Of a stretch of DNA of 62,592 nt, positions 7,527-16,026 are shown in pieces. The stretch is from DASQHW01 sp038209365. Its GTDB lineage: Bacteria; Actinomycetota; Acidimicrobiia; IMCC26256; PALSA-610. Every line of letters starts with the position of its first letter. The stretch's first letter is position 1. The notes below the pieces were generated by a model. The model did not search any database and was not told the origin of the DNA. It was given only the letters and a program-made list of their open reading frames with translations. The stretch spans positions 1-62,592 of the forward strand of contig JBBQXS010000023.1 of the NCBI GenBank assembly GCA_038209365.1, written 5' to 3'. The position numbers and the translations under genes are program-made.

Positions 7527-9008
7527 TTACAGCTTGACCTTCTCGGCCTCGGCGAGCAGGGCGGCGCGGTCCGCTTGCAGGATGTGTCCCCGACCGATCG
7601 CCGCGTCGGTGGCCGCAAGAAAGTCGGCCACGTACTGGTCCTTGCTCGGATACAGCCGCGCGAGCGTGGCTGCGTCGAACGGGTGCGTGCTGCCGAACAG
7701 CAGGCAGACCAACTTCGAGGCGTCGGCGGGCGCGCCGGAGTACGCAGCGACAGGTACGTCGAGCTGCGGCGTGCGGATCCCACCACGCGCGTTGCCGCGT
7801 GCGTCCCGCTGGATCTTCGGCCCGCCGTTGGCCGCCTTGATGTCGAGGCGAGGTGCGGTAGGTGGCGGCGTCCCAGTGCGCATCCAGGTGTCGAAGGCGC
7901 GAAGGGCAGCGGCAACGACGTAATGCGTCGGCGCCTTGTTGATCTCGCCCCCGCACCCAAGGGTGCCCGCAACGTCGTCGCCGACGAGGTACGCGTCCGC
8001 GTGGGCTGCGCCCGCAACTTCCCACAACCGGATGTGGTCCGTGTCGGGTTGGCGGGCGCTGTAGAACTGCAGAAAATCCTCATCGGTCTCGGTCTCGAAG
8101 ACCAAGACGGGTACGTCGGTGTCGTCTCGAATGTGGATGCCGCCACCTATGCCCGCGGCGATGTTGCCACCTTCGATGGGAATCGCTCCCCCACCACGGC
8201 TGTGGACGAAGAAACCGTCATACACGTGAGCCGTCGCCTGGATCGCGTCGAGGTAGGTCGTCAGCTCGAACGCCGACTGCGACTCACCGATGGCGGCGAC
8301 CCGCTCCGGTCGGAGGCCGCCGAGCGGGTCGACGCGACCCGGGGCACGCAGCGCGCGGCCGATCTGCGTGAACATGTCGAGCGAATACTGGTCTCCCGGA
8401 TGCCGCAGCGATCGGTAGCGGGCCGTGTCGATCCCGCGCAGGCCGCCGATGGGTACACCGGCCACCGGGACGATGGGCGTGCCGCCGGAAACTCCGATCT
8501 GTTGGGCCGACACCCCGACCCATGCATATCCGCTCCGCAACAACTCGGTGCTCATGTACGTGAAGTCCGGCGAAGCGTCGATGCCGCCGCTCACGTTGAG
8601 CCATTCGACGAGCAACGTGCCGTTGAAGCGGCTCGGGTCTCGGGGTGTGCGCACCACGATCCGAGTGCGGTACTGCGCGCTGTCCTTCGGACGTACCTTC
8701 CAGCGTCCGTTCGTCGAGCGTTCGCCCACCATCTCGTACGACCGCGCCGTGCCGGCGGCAACGAACTCCGACTCGCGGTATCCCGACTCGTTGAGATTTG
8801 GTGTCGTCGCAGCTCCGACGAACGCGGTGCCGGTGCCGCCCGTGATCGGTCCGCTGATCGACGAGCTCGGACCGGGCGGTGCCGCGGGTCGCGCGGGCGC
8901 GGTCGACGCGATCGTCGTCGTGGCCTTCGGGGCCGAGGACGAGGACGAGGACGAACAAGCAGCGAGCAGCAGGACGCTCGCGGTCGCCGTGCACGCAAGG
9001 GGCCTCAT
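7527..9008 (-). CDS. Exported lipoprotein alpha/beta-hydrolase
   Basis: A 493-residue predicted lipoprotein. The signal peptide MRPLACTATASVLLLAAC ends in a lipobox LAAC (Cys18), followed by a Ser-rich linker and a low-complexity Ala/Pro/Thr region to about residue 50. The rest matches the alpha/beta-hydrolase-domain group with RIVVRTPRDPSRFNGTLLVEWLNV, a Ser nucleophile in AAIGESQSAFELTTY, and a late GAAHADAYL His candidate. It is convergent with tatA (12 bp apart). Substrate unknown; carboxylesterase activity on the outer face of the membrane is the simplest reading. Confidence 0.8.
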   Translation of the reverse strand: MRPLACTATASVLLLAACSSSSSSSAPKATTTIASTAPARPAAPPGPSSSISGPITGGTGTAFVGAATTPNLNESGYRESEFVAAGTARSYEMVGERSTNGRWKVRPKDSAQYRTRIVVRTPRDPSRFNGTLLVEWLNVSGGIDASPDFTYMSTELLRSGYAWVGVSAQQIGVSGGTPIVPVAGVPIGGLRGIDTARYRSLRHPGDQYSLDMFTQIGRALRAPGRVDPLGGLRPERVAAIGESQSAFELTTYLDAIQATAHVYDGFFVHSRGGGAIPIEGGNIAAGIGGGIHIRDDTDVPVLVFETETDEDFLQFYSARQPDTDHIRLWEVAGAAHADAYLVGDDVAGTLGCGGEINKAPTHYVVAAALRAFDTWMRTGTPPPTAPRLDIKAANGGPKIQRDARGNARGGIRTPQLDVPVAAYSGAPADASKLVCLLFGSTHPFDAATLARLYPSKDQYVADFLAATDAAIGRGHILQADRAALLAEAEKVKL

Positions 9009-9030
9009 CCGGCGGAGTCTCGCACGTGGC

Positions 9031-10134
9031 TCAGCCGACGAGCGTCAATCGATAGATCGTCGTCGAATCGCTGAAGTAGACGGGGTGACCGGGTCCTTGT
9101 GTCTCCACCGAGAGCACACCGCTCGGATGGTCGTAGACGATCGTGTCGTTCACCACTCCGGTCCGTTGCGCGTTCAGCGTCAGGCTGTGGAGCTGGCCGT
9201 TGTTGACGGTGCTGAACAGCAGCCGCCCCTCGAGTTTGGTACCGAGCCCGCACCTGCTGCAGAAGGCGGTGCCGGTGATGCCCTGCGCGGGATAGAAGCG
9301 CTTCGGTAGGCGCGGCAGCAATCCGCTTTGGTTCGTGTTCAACGGCGGGCTCGGCGGCGTGGCACATGTGGCCTCCGGGCCCCATCCAAAGTTCCCGGCC
9401 TTGACGATGCGGTTCACCTCGTCGTTGCACGAAGGCCCGTTGTCGGTCAACCAGAGGCTGCCTTGGTTGGGGTCGAACGCGAACCCGAACGAGTTGCGAA
9501 TCCCGTAGGCCCACACGAAGCTTGCGGGGAAGGGGTTCCCGGCCGGCACGCCGCCGTTGGGCGTCATCCGCAGGACCTTGCCCCCCAGGTTCGTGTTCCC
9601 ATTGACCGTCTGCGCGTTGACCGGATTCGCGTGCTCGCCGACCACCGCGTACAACGCGCCGTCGGGCCCGAACTTGATACGACCGCCGTTGTGGACGCTC
9701 GCGATGTTCCTTTCATCCATGATGACTTTTTGCGCGTAGCCCTTCCCGAGAAACGTCGAGATCTTCAGGATTTGGTCGCGCGCGATCCCTGCGACGTTGC
9801 GGCTCGCATAGGCGTAGACGTACGGAGACGACGGCCACTTCGGGTGCAAGGCCAGACCGAGCAGTCCCTGCTCACCGGTGGTGATCAGGTTGGGGACGGT
9901 CCAGACCAGCGTGTCCTCGCGAGTATTGAGGTCCCGGCGATGGATCTGGCCGTTGTACCGCAGGGCGTACCAGATCTCGTGGCCGTTCGGATCGATCGTG
10001 AACGCGGCAGGAAAGTCGAGCCCGCTGATCACCGCGTCCGCGTGAGGAAGGCCGTGACAACTCGTGAGCATCGTCGATGACAGTCCGAGCAAGACCAGGG
10101 AAACGATGATGCGTCGCAAGACGTGCACGAGCAA
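9031..10134 (-). CDS. Exported PQQ-dependent sugar (glucose/sorbosone) dehydrogenase-like protein
   Basis: A 367-residue six-bladed beta-propeller of the soluble glucose/sorbosone dehydrogenase family. An N-terminal hydrophobic signal (RRIIVSLVLLGLSSTMLTSC) suggests export, with LTSC a possible lipobox. Family signatures are EQGLLGLALHPKW, HNGGRIKFGPDGALYAVVGEH (catalytic His region), GGKVLRMTPNGGVPAGNPF and AYGIRNSFGFAFDP. Such proteins oxidise sugars using PQQ and Ca2+, though many homologues are untested. The start is uncertain: TTG at 10134 follows GGAAGG by 5 nt; GTG at 10128 is the alternative. Confidence 0.88.
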   Translation of the reverse strand: MLVHVLRRIIVSLVLLGLSSTMLTSCHGLPHADAVISGLDFPAAFTIDPNGHEIWYALRYNGQIHRRDLNTREDTLVWTVPNLITTGEQGLLGLALHPKWPSSPYVYAYASRNVAGIARDQILKISTFLGKGYAQKVIMDERNIASVHNGGRIKFGPDGALYAVVGEHANPVNAQTVNGNTNLGGKVLRMTPNGGVPAGNPFPASFVWAYGIRNSFGFAFDPNQGSLWLTDNGPSCNDEVNRIVKAGNFGWGPEATCATPPSPPLNTNQSGLLPRLPKRFYPAQGITGTAFCSRCGLGTKLEGRLLFSTVNNGQLHSLTLNAQRTGVVNDTIVYDHPSGVLSVETQGPGHPVYFSDSTTIYRLTLVG

Positions 10135-10444
10135 TCAAGCCTTCCATGTCGACGTGGACACGATGCTAGGACTCGCCGACGCGTCGACGCACTCGCAAGT
10201 GAAGAACCCTTCGCGTCCGTCAGCGCGCACGCCGCGCTCGGCGCGTTTGTGTTGCGCAATCAGGCGATGGGCAATTGGCAATGCTCACCAGCTCCGGCGA
10301 GGACAGCGCGTTTCGTGGGATATCGGTGTGAGATGCCTTGACGGGCGTTTTCTTAAGCCCGACAATTGGGGCAGATCCACAGATGGGGTGGTTCGCGTTG
10401 TCAGCGCGTTCGATCAGGCGCGCGCAGTTACGGAGGACGCACGG
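10135..10444. other. Divergent intergenic region
   Basis: 310 bp between the sugar dehydrogenase and the coiled-coil gene. The only signal I can support is the plus-strand promoter at 10338-10366; no small gene or stable hairpin stood out. Confidence 0.5.
10338..10366 (+). promoter_or_regulatory. Sigma-70-type promoter for coiled-coil gene
   Basis: TTGACG (10338-10343), a 17-nt spacer, and GACAAT (10361-10366). This is the best -35/-10 pair seen in the window and lies 79 bp upstream of the ATG at 10445. Confidence 0.55.
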
Positions 10445-11740
10445 ATGACGCCCGAATCGCCGGAGTCGGCCGAGAGCGACGTCGCGGAGAACCACAACGG
10501 GAGGCGTCATCGGCGATTGCGCCGTGAAGCGCGTGCAAAGACGCGCGTCGAGTCGCAAGAACACGACGCGCCGACACGCGGCAATGCCCGGCCCCCGGAG
10601 CATTCGGTGGACCGTGCGCTGACGGCGACCGAGGCCGCGGAGAAAGAGATCGCGCGGCGCAAGGAGATGCTGCTCGATGCGCTCCGCTCGACCGAGAGCG
10701 CGGCCGCGACAGCTGCGCGGGTCCGGGAGGAAGCGGCGGAGGCCGCCGCGGAGGTAGACCGGATCACGGCCGAAGAGGATGCGCTTTGCAAGCGGCTGGA
10801 CGACGAGAGCGTCGCAGCCGCAGCGGCCGCGCGCGCCCGGCGCGAAGCCGAAGTCGCGGCGGCCGAGCAGCGCGTCTCCGATTTCGAGCGTTCGGAGGCA
10901 GAGCAGAAGGAGGCACGCGCGCGGCACTACCGGGCCGAGGTGCGAGCAGCTGGTGAGTCGCGTGCTGAAAAGGAACATGACGCACGGGCTCGTGTCGAGG
11001 CGGCTCGAGCGGCAGCCGAACGGGCGATCGCTGAAGCAAAGGCCGCGGAGGAGGGCCTGATCGAGGTCCTGGCGGAATCAGAGGTTGCCGAAGTCGAAGC
11101 GGTCGCGGCAGCCGAGGAGCACGCCCGTGCCGAGGTCGAGGCCGCGAAGAGGCGGCGCGAGGAATTCGAGCGGCAGCGCGCCGAACACGCCGCCGCGTTC
11201 GAACAGGCGGAAGCCGACGCGGAGGCAACGCTGGACCAGGTCGAGGACGACGCGCTCACGCGGGCATCCGAACGTCGCGCCGCCGCGGAGCAGCGCGCCC
11301 GCGACCTTGCGGCACGGATCGTGGAAGAGGAGCGCCGAGAAGCCGAGACCGCCGCGGCGGCGGAGGGCTTCGAAGCAGACGTGTTGCGCGCCGAGGAGCT
11401 CCTGGTCACCGCCCGCGAATCGGACGCCCGGCGCGAGACCACGCGGCAAGCCGAGCTCGCCGCGAGGGCGGGCGCCACGGACGCGGAGTTCAAAGCGGCC
11501 GCAGCACGAGCGCAAGCCGAGCGCGCGAATTCGTATGCGCGTGAGGCCGAGGCTCGGGCTGATGAGCTGATGCGCATCGCAGAGGTCCGGGCGGCCGAAG
11601 CGCGCGAGGCCGAGCGCGATGCAGCGTCAGTGCAGACGCAGCTGCAGGCCGCAGGCGGCAGCGATGACGGAGGTGACGGCGAGCAGCAGGGAGACGTGAT
11701 CGCGGAGGCGGTGGCGGAGGCCTCGACGCCGGACGCCTGA
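10445..11740 (+). CDS. Ala/Glu/Arg-rich coiled-coil protein
   Basis: A 431-residue protein, nearly all charged helix. Residues from about 60 onward are a long run of Ala, Glu and Arg with heptad-like spacing (EAARAAAERAIAEAKAAEEG and similar), predicting a continuous coiled coil; the first 60 residues and the last 40 are polar and disordered-looking. No membrane segment or catalytic motif is seen. The ATG at 10445 follows GGAGG by 8 nt, which decides the start over an upstream open frame. A structural or scaffold role is plausible, but the composition makes homology searches unreliable. Confidence 0.75.
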   Translation: MTPESPESAESDVAENHNGRRHRRLRREARAKTRVESQEHDAPTRGNARPPEHSVDRALTATEAAEKEIARRKEMLLDALRSTESAAATAARVREEAAEAAAEVDRITAEEDALCKRLDDESVAAAAAARARREAEVAAAEQRVSDFERSEAEQKEARARHYRAEVRAAGESRAEKEHDARARVEAARAAAERAIAEAKAAEEGLIEVLAESEVAEVEAVAAAEEHARAEVEAAKRRREEFERQRAEHAAAFEQAEADAEATLDQVEDDALTRASERRAAAEQRARDLAARIVEEERREAETAAAAEGFEADVLRAEELLVTARESDARRETTRQAELAARAGATDAEFKAAAARAQAERANSYAREAEARADELMRIAEVRAAEAREAERDAASVQTQLQAAGGSDDGGDGEQQGDVIAEAVAEASTPDA

Positions 11741-11829
11741 GCGCGACGCGCCCGGTGTGTGCTGGCGAGTCGGCGATGCGCACCGGCGTGTCAAGCTGGG
11801 GGCGTCGGCCGCCCAGGAGCACGCACGTC

Positions 11830-12210
11830 ATGACCGTAACCGGGATCGCCAATCTCGCGGTGAAGGTGGCCGACATGGATGCGGCCGTCGAGTTCTATGA
11901 GCGCGCCGGCGGCGTCGTCCGCGACCGTATGTCGTGGAACGGCATCGAACGCGCCGACGTGCTCCTCGGACCGGTCCGGATCACACTGTTCGACCGGGCG
12001 ATCTACGAAGATGCCGTCGACCTTCCCGCCGAGTGCTTCCTTCATCCCGCGCTCTTCACTGACGACCTCGAACGCGAGCTCGACGGGCACACGATCGTGT
12101 GGGGGCCACAGGTTGTCTCCGGCCCGTTCGGAAGACGCAGGATCGCGTTCGTCGACGCGCCGGGTGGCATGCGGCTCGAGTTCATGGAGCAGCTCGAGTC
12201 GCTTCAATAG
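11830..12210 (+). CDS. VOC (glyoxalase/bleomycin-resistance) family protein
   Basis: A 126-residue single-unit vicinal-oxygen-chelate protein. Features: N-terminal IANLAVKVADMDAAVEFYERAGGVVR with the family's first metal-ligand position replaced by Asn (NLAVKV rather than HxxxxV), the strand ADVLLGPVRITLF, and the end RIAFVDAPGGMRLEFMEQ with the final Glu ligand. AGGAG lies 10 nt upstream. The reaction is unknown; members include isomerases, dioxygenases and drug-binding proteins. Confidence 0.82.
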   Translation: MTVTGIANLAVKVADMDAAVEFYERAGGVVRDRMSWNGIERADVLLGPVRITLFDRAIYEDAVDLPAECFLHPALFTDDLERELDGHTIVWGPQVVSGPFGRRRIAFVDAPGGMRLEFMEQLESLQ

Positions 12211-12240
12211 GCTGGACGGGCGTGACTCTCGCCGTCGTGC

Positions 12241-13203
12241 TCAGACCTCGAGCTCTGTCGGCCGGACGGTCACGTCGACAATTGCCCCGTTGCGCCAGAT
12301 CCGAAGGACCACGGACGCGCCGATGCTGTCGGCGATCATGCGTCGTTGGAGCTCCCGCACATCGCGTGTCGGTTCCCCGTCGATGGCAAGGATCACGTCA
12401 CCGGCGCGCACGCGGGCCCGGGCGGCGGGACCATCCGGCACCACCTGTTCGACCCGAAAGCCCCGCGCCTGACCGGCAGGTCCGGCGTCGCGTGGTGCGA
12501 GCGGATGGGGCGATCCCGAGACTCCGAGGTAGGCGCGCCGAAATCGCCCGTGGTTCATGAGCTCGCCGATGATCCGGCGCGTGTTGGCGTCGATCGGCAC
12601 AGCGAGACCGAGCCCGATCCCGGCGACGGCAGTGTTGATGCCGATCACCTCGCCGCGACCGTTCGCGAGCGCGCCGCCGGAGTTGCCGGGGTTCAGGGCG
12701 GCGTCGGTTTGGATCACGTTGTCGACGACTCGTATGGAAGACCCCGCGCGCGTAGGGAGGGACCGTCCCAACGCCGACACCACGCCGGCGGTGACCGAGC
12801 CGTGCAGCCCGAGCGGGCTGCCCACGGCCACGACGAGCTGGCCGACCTGGAGCGCGTCGGCGTCGCCGAGACGGGCCGGCACGAGGTCGGCACCGTGCAC
12901 ACGCACGACGGCCAGATCCGACAACGGATCGGCGCCCACGACCTCGAAGCTCGACTCGACCCCGTTGGAGAACGCGGCCCGTCCCTGACGGTGGCCGTCG
13001 ACGACGTGCGCCGAGGTCAGCAGGAAGCCGTCGGGCGTCATGATGACGGCGCTGCCGCCGCCGGCCCGACGGCCCGAGCGAACCTCGAGGCTCGCGACGG
13101 ACCCGCGCAGCTGCGCCGCCACCCGCGTCACGGTCGCCGAGTAGGCGTCCAGCGCCTCGGCGTCGTCGGAGAATTCGTCTGTGTGGGCCAGAGCAGTGTC
13201 CAT
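12241..13203 (-). CDS. HtrA/DegP-like trypsin-type serine protease with PDZ domain, no visible export signal
   Basis: A 320-residue protease with catalytic triad His66 (TSAHVV), Asp96 (SDLAVV) and Ser175 (NPGNSGG), followed by a C-terminal PDZ domain (GFRVEQVVPDGPAARARVRAGDVILAIDGEPT). Typical actinobacterial HtrA proteins carry a long cytoplasmic segment and a transmembrane helix; here the N terminus (MDTALAHTDEFSDDAEALDAY) has neither signal peptide nor helix, so a cytoplasmic protein is inferred. The ATG at 13203 has GGGAG 8 nt upstream; GTG at 13212 is the alternative. Divergent from the cupin gene. Confidence 0.9.
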   Translation of the reverse strand: MDTALAHTDEFSDDAEALDAYSATVTRVAAQLRGSVASLEVRSGRRAGGGSAVIMTPDGFLLTSAHVVDGHRQGRAAFSNGVESSFEVVGADPLSDLAVVRVHGADLVPARLGDADALQVGQLVVAVGSPLGLHGSVTAGVVSALGRSLPTRAGSSIRVVDNVIQTDAALNPGNSGGALANGRGEVIGINTAVAGIGLGLAVPIDANTRRIIGELMNHGRFRRAYLGVSGSPHPLAPRDAGPAGQARGFRVEQVVPDGPAARARVRAGDVILAIDGEPTRDVRELQRRMIADSIGASVVLRIWRNGAIVDVTVRPTELEV

Positions 13204-13391
13204 GACCGCCACTCCCAGGGTGAGATGATTACAGCATTACACCCGGGGCTCGAGGGATATTCCTCGGCGCGGGCGCAACGGTGTGAGCACGGGTCGACGG
13301 TTCCCCGCTGCCGACCGCTTGCGATGCCTCACGCGGTGTTGTTCACTTCCCGCGAGAGACGCCGAATTCTCGGCCCGACACGAGGGAGCGT

Positions 13392-13760
13392 ATGGCCGGC
13401 ACCGCGAAGAAGAGCTTCGATTCGCCCGACGAAACACGCACCCCGGACAAGACGCGCGTCGAAGTCGTCGACCTGGGCACTGCGAAGGCAGCGCGGATGA
13501 CCGCGCAGCCCGGCTGGCGATGGTCGGAGTGCGTGAAACCCGTTGCCAAGACGGACTCATGCCAGGCACGACACGTCGGCACGGTGGTGTCCGGTCAGCT
13601 GCACATCGCGCACAACGACGGCACCGAGCTCGAGATTGGACCGGCCGATGCTTACGTCATCGAGCCCGGTCACGACGCGTGGGTCGTCGGTGATCAGCCC
13701 TTCGTCGCGTTCGAATTCGAGAGCGGCACCGCAGACACATACGCGCGCCCCAACAGCTGA
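13392..13760 (+). CDS. Cupin-domain protein
   Basis: A 122-residue single-cupin protein. The core is QARHVGTVVSGQLHIAHNDGTELEIGPADAYVIEPGHDAWVVGD, with conserved Gly/His positions of the two cupin motifs (HVGTVVSGQLHI and PGHDAWVVGDQPF). GAGGGAG just before the ATG supports the start. Proteins of this sort often bind a metal or small ligand; nothing points to a specific reaction. Confidence 0.82.
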   Translation: MAGTAKKSFDSPDETRTPDKTRVEVVDLGTAKAARMTAQPGWRWSECVKPVAKTDSCQARHVGTVVSGQLHIAHNDGTELEIGPADAYVIEPGHDAWVVGDQPFVAFEFESGTADTYARPNS

Positions 13761-13810
13761 CGCGCCGCGTCGATCGATCGCGTCTCGTCTCGGGTCGCCG
13801 GACATCCTGC

Positions 13811-14101
13811 TCACGTGTGGTCGCCCGAGCAGTCCGTCGGAATGGACGAGGCAGGCGTGCCATTGATTCGGTAGTACAGCCGGTCGAGCGGATCGTAACG
13901 CCACAGCCGCGCGGGCAGGAACAAGTGCACCAACAGCAGGATCGTCAGCGCCAAGACGGGCCAGCGCCAATTCGTCTGCGCGACGGAACATCGGAACGTG
14001 CCTGTCACCGTCTCACCCTCGGTGATCGCGGCGACAACGTCCCATACGAGGATGATGACGATCACGGCGATCACGAGCGCCCAACCGTACCGAGCCTGCA
14101 T
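13811..14101 (-). CDS. Small membrane protein with two transmembrane helices
   Basis: A 96-residue protein not recognised as a named family. Helix 1 spans about residues 6-26 (GWALVIAVIVIILVWDVVAA), helix 2 about 47-63 (WPVLALTILLLVHLFLP); the loop carries one Cys and the tail is polar. A strong ribosome site (GGTGAGGAG, 5 nt before the ATG) supports it as a real gene. Confidence 0.7.
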   Translation of the reverse strand: MQARYGWALVIAVIVIILVWDVVAAITEGETVTGTFRCSVAQTNWRWPVLALTILLLVHLFLPARLWRYDPLDRLYYRINGTPASSIPTDCSGDHT

Positions 14102-14241
14102 TTCGTCTCCTCACCTCGGCGTCTCGATCGATGGCGCACGGAAGTCTTCGACACGGCGGCGCCACTTGCACTGGCGGCGGTGAGCGTACGGCGACCTGGC
14201 CGTGAGTACCGGCGTCGCAGACGCGGGTCGCGGTTGCTTTG

Positions 14242-14799
14242 TCAGTCTTCGGCGAGCAGTCGGTACAACTGTCTGCGCGCGTCGCGAACGATCTCGATCG
14301 CGCGTCGGAGCTGGTCCTCGTCGCCGGCGTGCGCGATCTGGCGGGCGGCCAGGTGCACCTGCATGACGCCTTCTCGAAGTTGACCGAGCGGCGAGTTCGG
14401 GCGACCGGAAATCGCCCAGGGTGGGCCGCCGGCTTCGTCGGAACGCCTTGCTGACTCGTCGCGGCCCTCGGGGGTGATCTCGAAGACCCGTTTGCCGTCG
14501 CGTTCCGCGGAACGGACGAGGCCTTCGTCCTCGAGCATTTGCAGCGTGGGGTATACCGAGCCGGGACTGGGACGCCAGGCGCCGGCCGACTTTTCCTCCA
14601 GCCGCTGCATGACGTCGTATCCATGGCCGGGGCTCTCGGTGAGCACGGCGAGCAGGGCGGAGCGGATCTCGCCTCGACGCATTCGGCCCCGTCGCTCGAA
14701 GTGTCCACCTCGTCCGCGCATCATCGTCTCCCTTCGGCGCCGGCCTCGGTGCCGGCCGCCATGTGCATTGGTTTCTGGATCAGTGTTGGGGTCGCTCAT
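14242..14799 (-). CDS. PadR family transcriptional regulator
   Basis: A 185-residue PadR-type winged-helix repressor. The DNA-binding domain occupies about residues 40-110: RRGEIRSALLAVLTESPGHGYDVMQRLEEKSAGAWRPSPGSVYPTLQMLEDEGLVRSAERDGKRVFEITPEG, the family signature. The N-terminal 40 residues are Arg/Gly-rich; the C-terminal helix (ARQIAHAGDEDQLRRAIEIV) provides the dimer interface. GGGAGG 5 nt before the ATG. It probably represses its own promoter through the palindrome at 14832. Confidence 0.92.
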   Translation of the reverse strand: MSDPNTDPETNAHGGRHRGRRRRETMMRGRGGHFERRGRMRRGEIRSALLAVLTESPGHGYDVMQRLEEKSAGAWRPSPGSVYPTLQMLEDEGLVRSAERDGKRVFEITPEGRDESARRSDEAGGPPWAISGRPNSPLGQLREGVMQVHLAARQIAHAGDEDQLRRAIEIVRDARRQLYRLLAED

Positions 14800-14831
14800 C
14801 GCGGCCTCCCTTCCCGTCCTGACGGTGTATC

Positions 14832-14843
14832 ACGATATATCGT
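14832..14843. promoter_or_regulatory. Candidate PadR operator
   Basis: Perfect 12-bp palindrome ACGATATATCGT, AT-rich against the local background and 33 bp upstream of the padR ATG, where it would overlap the padR promoter. Confidence 0.5.
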
Positions 14844-15093
14844 AACAGCCTGCTGGTGCACCCTTTGGCAGAAGGCGAAAACGGAGGGCGATCGCTCAGG
14901 GAGGCGGTGGCAGCTCGACCGGGGATTGGTGGGAAGTCGCTGGCCGGGACTGCCACCAGCCTGCCCCAGCCATGAACGCCTCGCGGCCCGTAGTTCGTAC
15001 GGCCTATGCCGTATGTCACATCTGCGGCACCCACATCCGTTTGGCTTCGGGCACGGTGCAGAGAATGCGCCATGCCCGAAGCCTGAAACGGCA

Positions 15094-15112
15094 TCTGACG
15101 ACGGGCGTCAGA
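15094..15112 (-). terminator. Hairpin downstream of secreted-protein gene
   Basis: TCTGACG and CGTCAGA form a 7-bp stem with a 5-nt loop, 9 bp past the stop at 15122. A second, 11-bp stem (GGCTTCGGGCA / TGCCCGAAGCC, 15043-15083) lies further downstream. Confidence 0.5.
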
Positions 15113-15121
15113 CAGGGGTGC

Positions 15122-15646
15122 CTATTGGCAGGTCAATTGCTGGAACGACCCGGTGACGGCGCCCGTTCGGGTGCAGGTGAAGATCACGGTCCCTGCCGGC
15201 TGTTCGATGACGAGCCGAACGTTACTGAACGACACCTCCGTGAGGCGGGTCGACCAGTTTCCATTCGGGCACCCCGCTTCGGCTGCTGTCGCGGTGGGTG
15301 GCGTCTGCGGTGCAGAGACACTGAACGCGAGATTGCCGTTCTTGATGTCGCCGGCCGAGATCGTTGTCACCGAACTCGCAGTGAATGGAACCTTGTTTTG
15401 GCCCGGGGACTCGTTGCCTCCAGGGTTGACGCACGCGAAGCTCGCCAGTCCGTCCGCCGACAACCGGAACACGACATCGGCGTTGCCGAGACCGGCAAGA
15501 GCTCCCTTGCATTCGATGGTTGTCCCGGCATCGCGACATACCGGCGTGCCGCCGTGCTTGAAGTGTGGCGACGCTGCTGTCGCGGCGGGCGCGGTGATGG
15601 CGAAGAGAAGCAAGCCAAATATCGTAAGGATTCCTAGTCGTCGCAT
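15122..15646 (-). CDS. Secreted protein of unknown function
   Basis: A 174-residue exported protein. A standard signal peptide (MRRLGILTIFGLLLFAITAP, cleavage near ATAA-SP at about residue 25) precedes a mature part with six Cys residues (CRDAG, IECKG, ACVNPG, AGCPNG, FTCTRTG, LTCQ), which suggests disulfide bonds outside the cell, and a beta-rich, Thr/Ser-rich pattern. AAGGAGG 4 nt before the ATG fixes the start. No family recognised. Confidence 0.75.
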   Translation of the reverse strand: MRRLGILTIFGLLLFAITAPAATAASPHFKHGGTPVCRDAGTTIECKGALAGLGNADVVFRLSADGLASFACVNPGGNESPGQNKVPFTASSVTTISAGDIKNGNLAFSVSAPQTPPTATAAEAGCPNGNWSTRLTEVSFSNVRLVIEQPAGTVIFTCTRTGAVTGSFQQLTCQ

Positions 15647-16026
15647 AATCCTCCTTGGGATCGTCGACTTCCCGTCATCGTTCCTAACCGACATACGCGT
15701 TGCGGTCAACGTTGGTAGTCCCTTCCAACGTCGACGCGGCCATGCAGTACAGCCCCGCATTCGCAGAAGTGTTACGCCTCTAAAGCGCTCCACGGGACGT
15801 GCAACGACTGCGGCGCTGCGCATCTGTGTTGAGCAAGTCTCAACGGTTGCGTGCTTGCGGCCGGTGGAATGCGACACGTACGTTGCTTCAGCTCACACGG
15901 TGAGTACGCGTGCATCCCAGCATGTGTGATGATGCCCTTTCCGCCGCCCTGGAAAGGGCATCGTCGCGACCGACGAGCAGTGTTGCTTGGTCTACGAACA
16001 GAGCCGTTTCCCGTCCCGGACCGCGA
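15647..16026. other. Intergenic region with terminator
   Basis: 380 bp. Contains the upstream control region of the secreted-protein gene and a strong hairpin at 15931-15962; no gene is supported. Confidence 0.5.
15931..15962 (-). terminator. Strong hairpin, terminator of the DUF899 gene
   Basis: A perfect 12-bp stem (GATGCCCTTTCC / GGAAAGGGCATC) with an 8-nt loop, 65 bp beyond the stop at 16027. Confidence 0.65.

Larger units (their letters stand above)
14800..15121. other. Intergenic region with operator and terminator
   Basis: 322 bp between padR and the secreted-protein gene. It holds the candidate PadR operator (14832-14843) and hairpins at 15043-15083 and 15094-15112. No gene is supported. 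Confidence 0.5.
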
